Below are positions 15,661-17,440 of a stretch of 17,440 nucleotides of DNA, one piece after another. This stretch comes from Nitrososphaerota archaeon (GTDB taxonomy: Archaea > Thermoproteota > Nitrososphaeria > Nitrososphaerales > Gagatemarchaeaceae): the NCBI GenBank assembly GCA_005877365.1, contig VBPP01000130.1, positions 1,038-18,477 of the forward strand. Direction: 5' to 3'. Positions within the stretch are counted from its first letter, which is position 1. Each line of letters begins with the position of its first letter. The translations under genes were made by a program, and so were the position numbers. Below the pieces are notes generated by a model, which had not been told where the DNA came from, did not search any database, and was given only the letters and a program-made list of their open reading frames with translations.

Positions 15661-15693
15661 GAGTCTCAAACTATTATAAACAGTTTAAGACTC
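15661..15693. promoter_or_regulatory. 12-9-12 inverted repeat centred on the livH2 TATA box: probable operator
   Basis: Left arm GAGTCTCAAACT (15661-15672) and right arm AGTTTAAGACTC (15682-15693) are reverse complements at 11 of 12 positions. The 9-nt spacer is the TATA element itself (TTTATAAT on the minus strand). A dimeric regulator bound here would block TBP access. The element also lies about 40 bp upstream of the SBP2 TATA box, so it could control both directions. Confidence 0.7.
15673..15680 (-). promoter_or_regulatory. TATA box for livH2-livM2
   Basis: Read on the minus strand this is TTTATAAT, centred near 15677. Transcription would begin near 15650, within a few nt of TTG 15647, giving an almost leaderless mRNA. 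It is enclosed by the inverted repeat at 15661-15693. Confidence 0.65.
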
Positions 15694-15730
15694 GTTCAGT
15701 TGGGGTTCGCGCTCCACATCCCGAATAGGC

Positions 15731-15737
15731 TTTAATA
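15731..15737 (+). promoter_or_regulatory. TATA box for the SBP2 gene
   Basis: TTTAATA in the context TAGGCTTTAATACTAA is centred about 29 nt before ATG 15763 and 20 nt before ATG 15754. The spacing favours 15763 and a leaderless or near-leaderless mRNA. The GGCTTTA context resembles the aminotransferase promoter. Confidence 0.6.
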
Positions 15738-15762
15738 CTAAGCAACAGCTTCGATGTTTCGT

Positions 15763-17040
15763 ATGGCCGCACAAAACATTATTGCGGTCCTAGTCATCGG
15801 TCTTCTCGTCGGAGCGGGCGTCGGCTACGCAGTGCCAACATTCCTCGCTCCCCCTGCTGCTACCACAGGTACCAAGACGTACACCATCGGGATTGTCTTC
15901 CCACTAACCGGAACACTCGCTGACTTCGGCAAATCATTCGTCAACGCCGTTAATCTCGCTGTGGACCAGATGAACGAGAACCTGACCTCCGCTGGGAGCT
16001 CAATAAGGTTCAAGACCGTCGTTCAGGACGACAAGGGCACCCCGGCCGGCGCCCTGAGCGCGGTTCAAACGATCTTCCAATCAAGCAGCGCGCAACTCAT
16101 AATCGGCCCTCTGACAACTTCAGAAGTTCTCGGTGCCAGAGACTACGCTAACACGAACAAGATCGTCCTTCTTCCTCCAGCATCATCCGGAACCGCAGCG
16201 TCGTTCCCCATCCTTCCGGGCGTTCCCCACTATCTCTTCAGGCCTGGGCAACCTGGTGACAACTTCGAAGGGAGCGCTCTGGCTCAACTCGCGGTTTTGT
16301 TCCAGATGAAGAACATTGTGTATCTGTACCGGGCAGATTCCTCCGGGTCGGGGAAGTACAACTTCACCAAGGGACTATTAGCCCAAGCGGGCATCCAGCA
16401 GACCGGCATCCAAATCCCACCCGACCAGAACGACTACTCCTCCGTCGTCAGCACAGCGAGTTCTGACGTCGCGCAGGTAATTTCGAGTGGCGGGAGCTAC
16501 ACCACGACGGCGGTGATGATTGATGACTACGGAAAAGAAGCCCAAAACATCTTCACCCACGCGTCTACAGACCCTCAACTGACAAAGGTTAGGTGGATAG
16601 GAGTCGAGGCCCTTAATGATAACACACTCGTTTCCAATCCCACGACGGGTGCATTCATCAGTTTAGTGAAACTCACGATTACGACGGCCTATACACCGAG
16701 CAGCCCACAAGGCAGGGTCTTCCTCAACACCTTCAAGGCGAAGTACGGTAGTCCGCCAGAACCATTTTCAAACTATGCATACGACGTCACGTGGGTCGGG
16801 ATGCTCTCGGTCCTCGCTACCGGGGTCTACTCTGGACCGGCCATCGTCGCGGTCCTGCCACAAGTCGCGAACCACTACTTCGGCGCGAGCGGGACACCGA
16901 CCTTCCTCGACAAGAACGGAGACCAGGCGATTGCATACTTCGCCATAGACCTCGCATTCCAGAATGGAACTGCTTATGCGTACAAGCAGATAGGCCTGTA
17001 CGACGGCGCAGCGAACAAAGTCACGCTGACAGGAGGTTAG
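15763..17040 (+). CDS. HAAT-type ABC transporter substrate-binding protein (SBP2)
   Basis: 425-residue extracellular receptor (periplasmic-binding-protein type 1, LivJ/amide/urea class) for importer 2. It begins with a single membrane anchor AAQNIIAVLVIGLLVGAGVG, then a Pro/Ala/Thr linker (APPAATTGTK) without lipobox cysteine. The binding domain starts at YTIGIVFPLTGTLADFGKSF and contains QLIIGPLTTSEV, LLPPASSGTAAS and NYAYDVTWVGML. The start ATG 15763 fits the TATA spacing; ATG 15754 would add three residues. It is transcribed away from livH2-livM2 across a 100-bp control region and is followed by a short hairpin. It is clearly different from SBP1, so the two importers probably bind different ligands. 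Ligand unknown. Confidence 0.92.
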   Translation: MAAQNIIAVLVIGLLVGAGVGYAVPTFLAPPAATTGTKTYTIGIVFPLTGTLADFGKSFVNAVNLAVDQMNENLTSAGSSIRFKTVVQDDKGTPAGALSAVQTIFQSSSAQLIIGPLTTSEVLGARDYANTNKIVLLPPASSGTAASFPILPGVPHYLFRPGQPGDNFEGSALAQLAVLFQMKNIVYLYRADSSGSGKYNFTKGLLAQAGIQQTGIQIPPDQNDYSSVVSTASSDVAQVISSGGSYTTTAVMIDDYGKEAQNIFTHASTDPQLTKVRWIGVEALNDNTLVSNPTTGAFISLVKLTITTAYTPSSPQGRVFLNTFKAKYGSPPEPFSNYAYDVTWVGMLSVLATGVYSGPAIVAVLPQVANHYFGASGTPTFLDKNGDQAIAYFAIDLAFQNGTAYAYKQIGLYDGAANKVTLTGG

Positions 17041-17042
17041 CG

Positions 17043-17066
17043 TCCAGGCGAAATCTGTGCCTGGAT
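17043..17066. terminator. Possible stem-loop between convergent SBP2 and right-edge gene
   Basis: TCCAGGC (17043-17049) pairs with GCCTGGA (17059-17065) around a 9-nt loop, just after the SBP2 stop, followed by a pyrimidine-rich TTCTCCCCTTT. The position in a 34-bp convergent gap suits transcription termination. Archaeal termination depends mainly on T-runs, so the role is tentative. Confidence 0.4.
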
Positions 17067-17074
17067 TCTCCCCT

Positions 17075-17440
17075 TTATGTCTTGAAGTCCTTGTACAACT
17101 CGTTTAGCGAGTCCCACAGCTTCGGAAACAGAAATTTATTGTATCTCTTGATGAGGTAGGCTGTTGTTCCGCCTTTAAGCCCCACGGTTTTGTCCCCGAT
17201 TTCGCCAAAGACCAAGTAGAGATGAGCGAGGTTGAACTCCTGCACTCGATAATCATACCACATCATCGCCTTCGTGAGGGGCCGCAACCCGTCCGAGTCC
17301 TCGCCCCCATTGTCTGCCAGCAACCGTGCCAAGCCGATGCCCCTACTCTTCAAGACACTCTCATACGGCGTCCAAAGCGCGCGACCCAATCGCTCAGATT
17401 CGTTGTAACGGGGTGATTCCGCCGTGCTTCCGCGGCCGAG
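17075..17440 (-). CDS. Unrecognised protein, C-terminal part (5' end beyond window)
   Basis: I do not recognise this protein. The frame is open from the right edge to a stop at 17075, giving 121 visible residues; the start is outside, although a TTG at 17389 exists in frame. The sequence is soluble-looking, mixed charged and aromatic, with GLARLLADNGGEDSDGL, a tryptophan/tyrosine-rich patch KAMMWYDYRVQEFNLAHLYL, and a basic lysine/tyrosine-rich tail (YLIKRYNKFLFPKLWDSL). No membrane helix, cysteine motif or repeat is seen. The composition and lack of rare-codon clustering make a real gene more likely than a chance frame. It is convergent with SBP2, so a functional link to the importer is not implied. 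Confidence 0.6.
   Translation of the reverse strand, partial: LGRGSTAESPRYNESERLGRALWTPYESVLKSRGIGLARLLADNGGEDSDGLRPLTKAMMWYDYRVQEFNLAHLYLVFGEIGDKTVGLKGGTTAYLIKRYNKFLFPKLWDSLNELYKDFKT

Noticed and set aside
1..17440. CRISPR array, tRNA, rRNA or insertion sequence
   Set aside because: No regularly spaced repeats, cloverleaf-like segments, rRNA-like stretches, transposase motifs or flanking terminal repeats were seen.

Overview
This 17.4-kb window looks like a chromosomal segment of an archaeon. The basis is: several good TATA-type boxes lying about 27 nt upstream of start codons (leaderless transcripts), frequent TTG/GTG starts, AGG/AGA-rich arginine usage, an F420/FMN luciferase-like oxidoreductase, and membrane-anchored substrate-binding proteins without a lipobox cysteine. 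The lineage cannot be fixed from the sequence; a non-ammonia-oxidising Nitrososphaeria/Thermoproteota or a Thermoplasmatota organism is my guess only. The DNA is GC-rich and uniformly gene-dense. No rRNA, tRNA, CRISPR array or insertion sequence was seen.

Layout from left to right. (1) 1-1706, minus: 3'-truncated large subunit of a xanthine dehydrogenase-family molybdenum hydroxylase. (2) 1858/1906-5090, plus: substrate-binding protein SBP1, permease LivH1, permease LivM1. (3) 5095-6517, minus and convergent with LivM1: ATPases LivF1 and LivG1. (4) 6765-13573, plus: RidA-family deaminase, threonine-synthase-family PLP enzyme, class I/II aminotransferase, ATPases LivG2 and LivF2, luciferase-like (LLM) oxidoreductase, FAD-dependent amine/amino-acid oxidoreductase. 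(5) 13592-15647, minus: LivM2 and LivH2. (6) 15763-17040, plus and divergent from LivH2: substrate-binding protein SBP2. (7) 17075-17440, minus: part of an unrecognised gene.

The window therefore holds two full five-component branched-chain/hydrophobic amino-acid-type (HAAT) ABC importers. Each is split into convergent or divergent blocks, and they bracket a set of nitrogen-metabolism enzymes. An economical reading is uptake and oxidative or deaminating breakdown of one or more amino-acid-like or N-heterocyclic compounds. The FAD oxidase, PLP enzyme and aminotransferase would generate imines, enamines and keto acids. RidA would clear imine intermediates, and the LLM and molybdenum enzymes could oxidise the carbon skeleton. 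The substrate cannot be read from the sequence.

The clearest regulatory signal is a near-perfect 12-9-12 inverted repeat centred on the TATA box of the livH2-livM2 promoter, facing the SBP2 promoter. Other points for a second look are an SD-sequestering hairpin before ridA, a cluster of repeats in the livG1-ridA divergent region, and the lack of any normal start codon covering the N-terminal membrane segment of SBP1.
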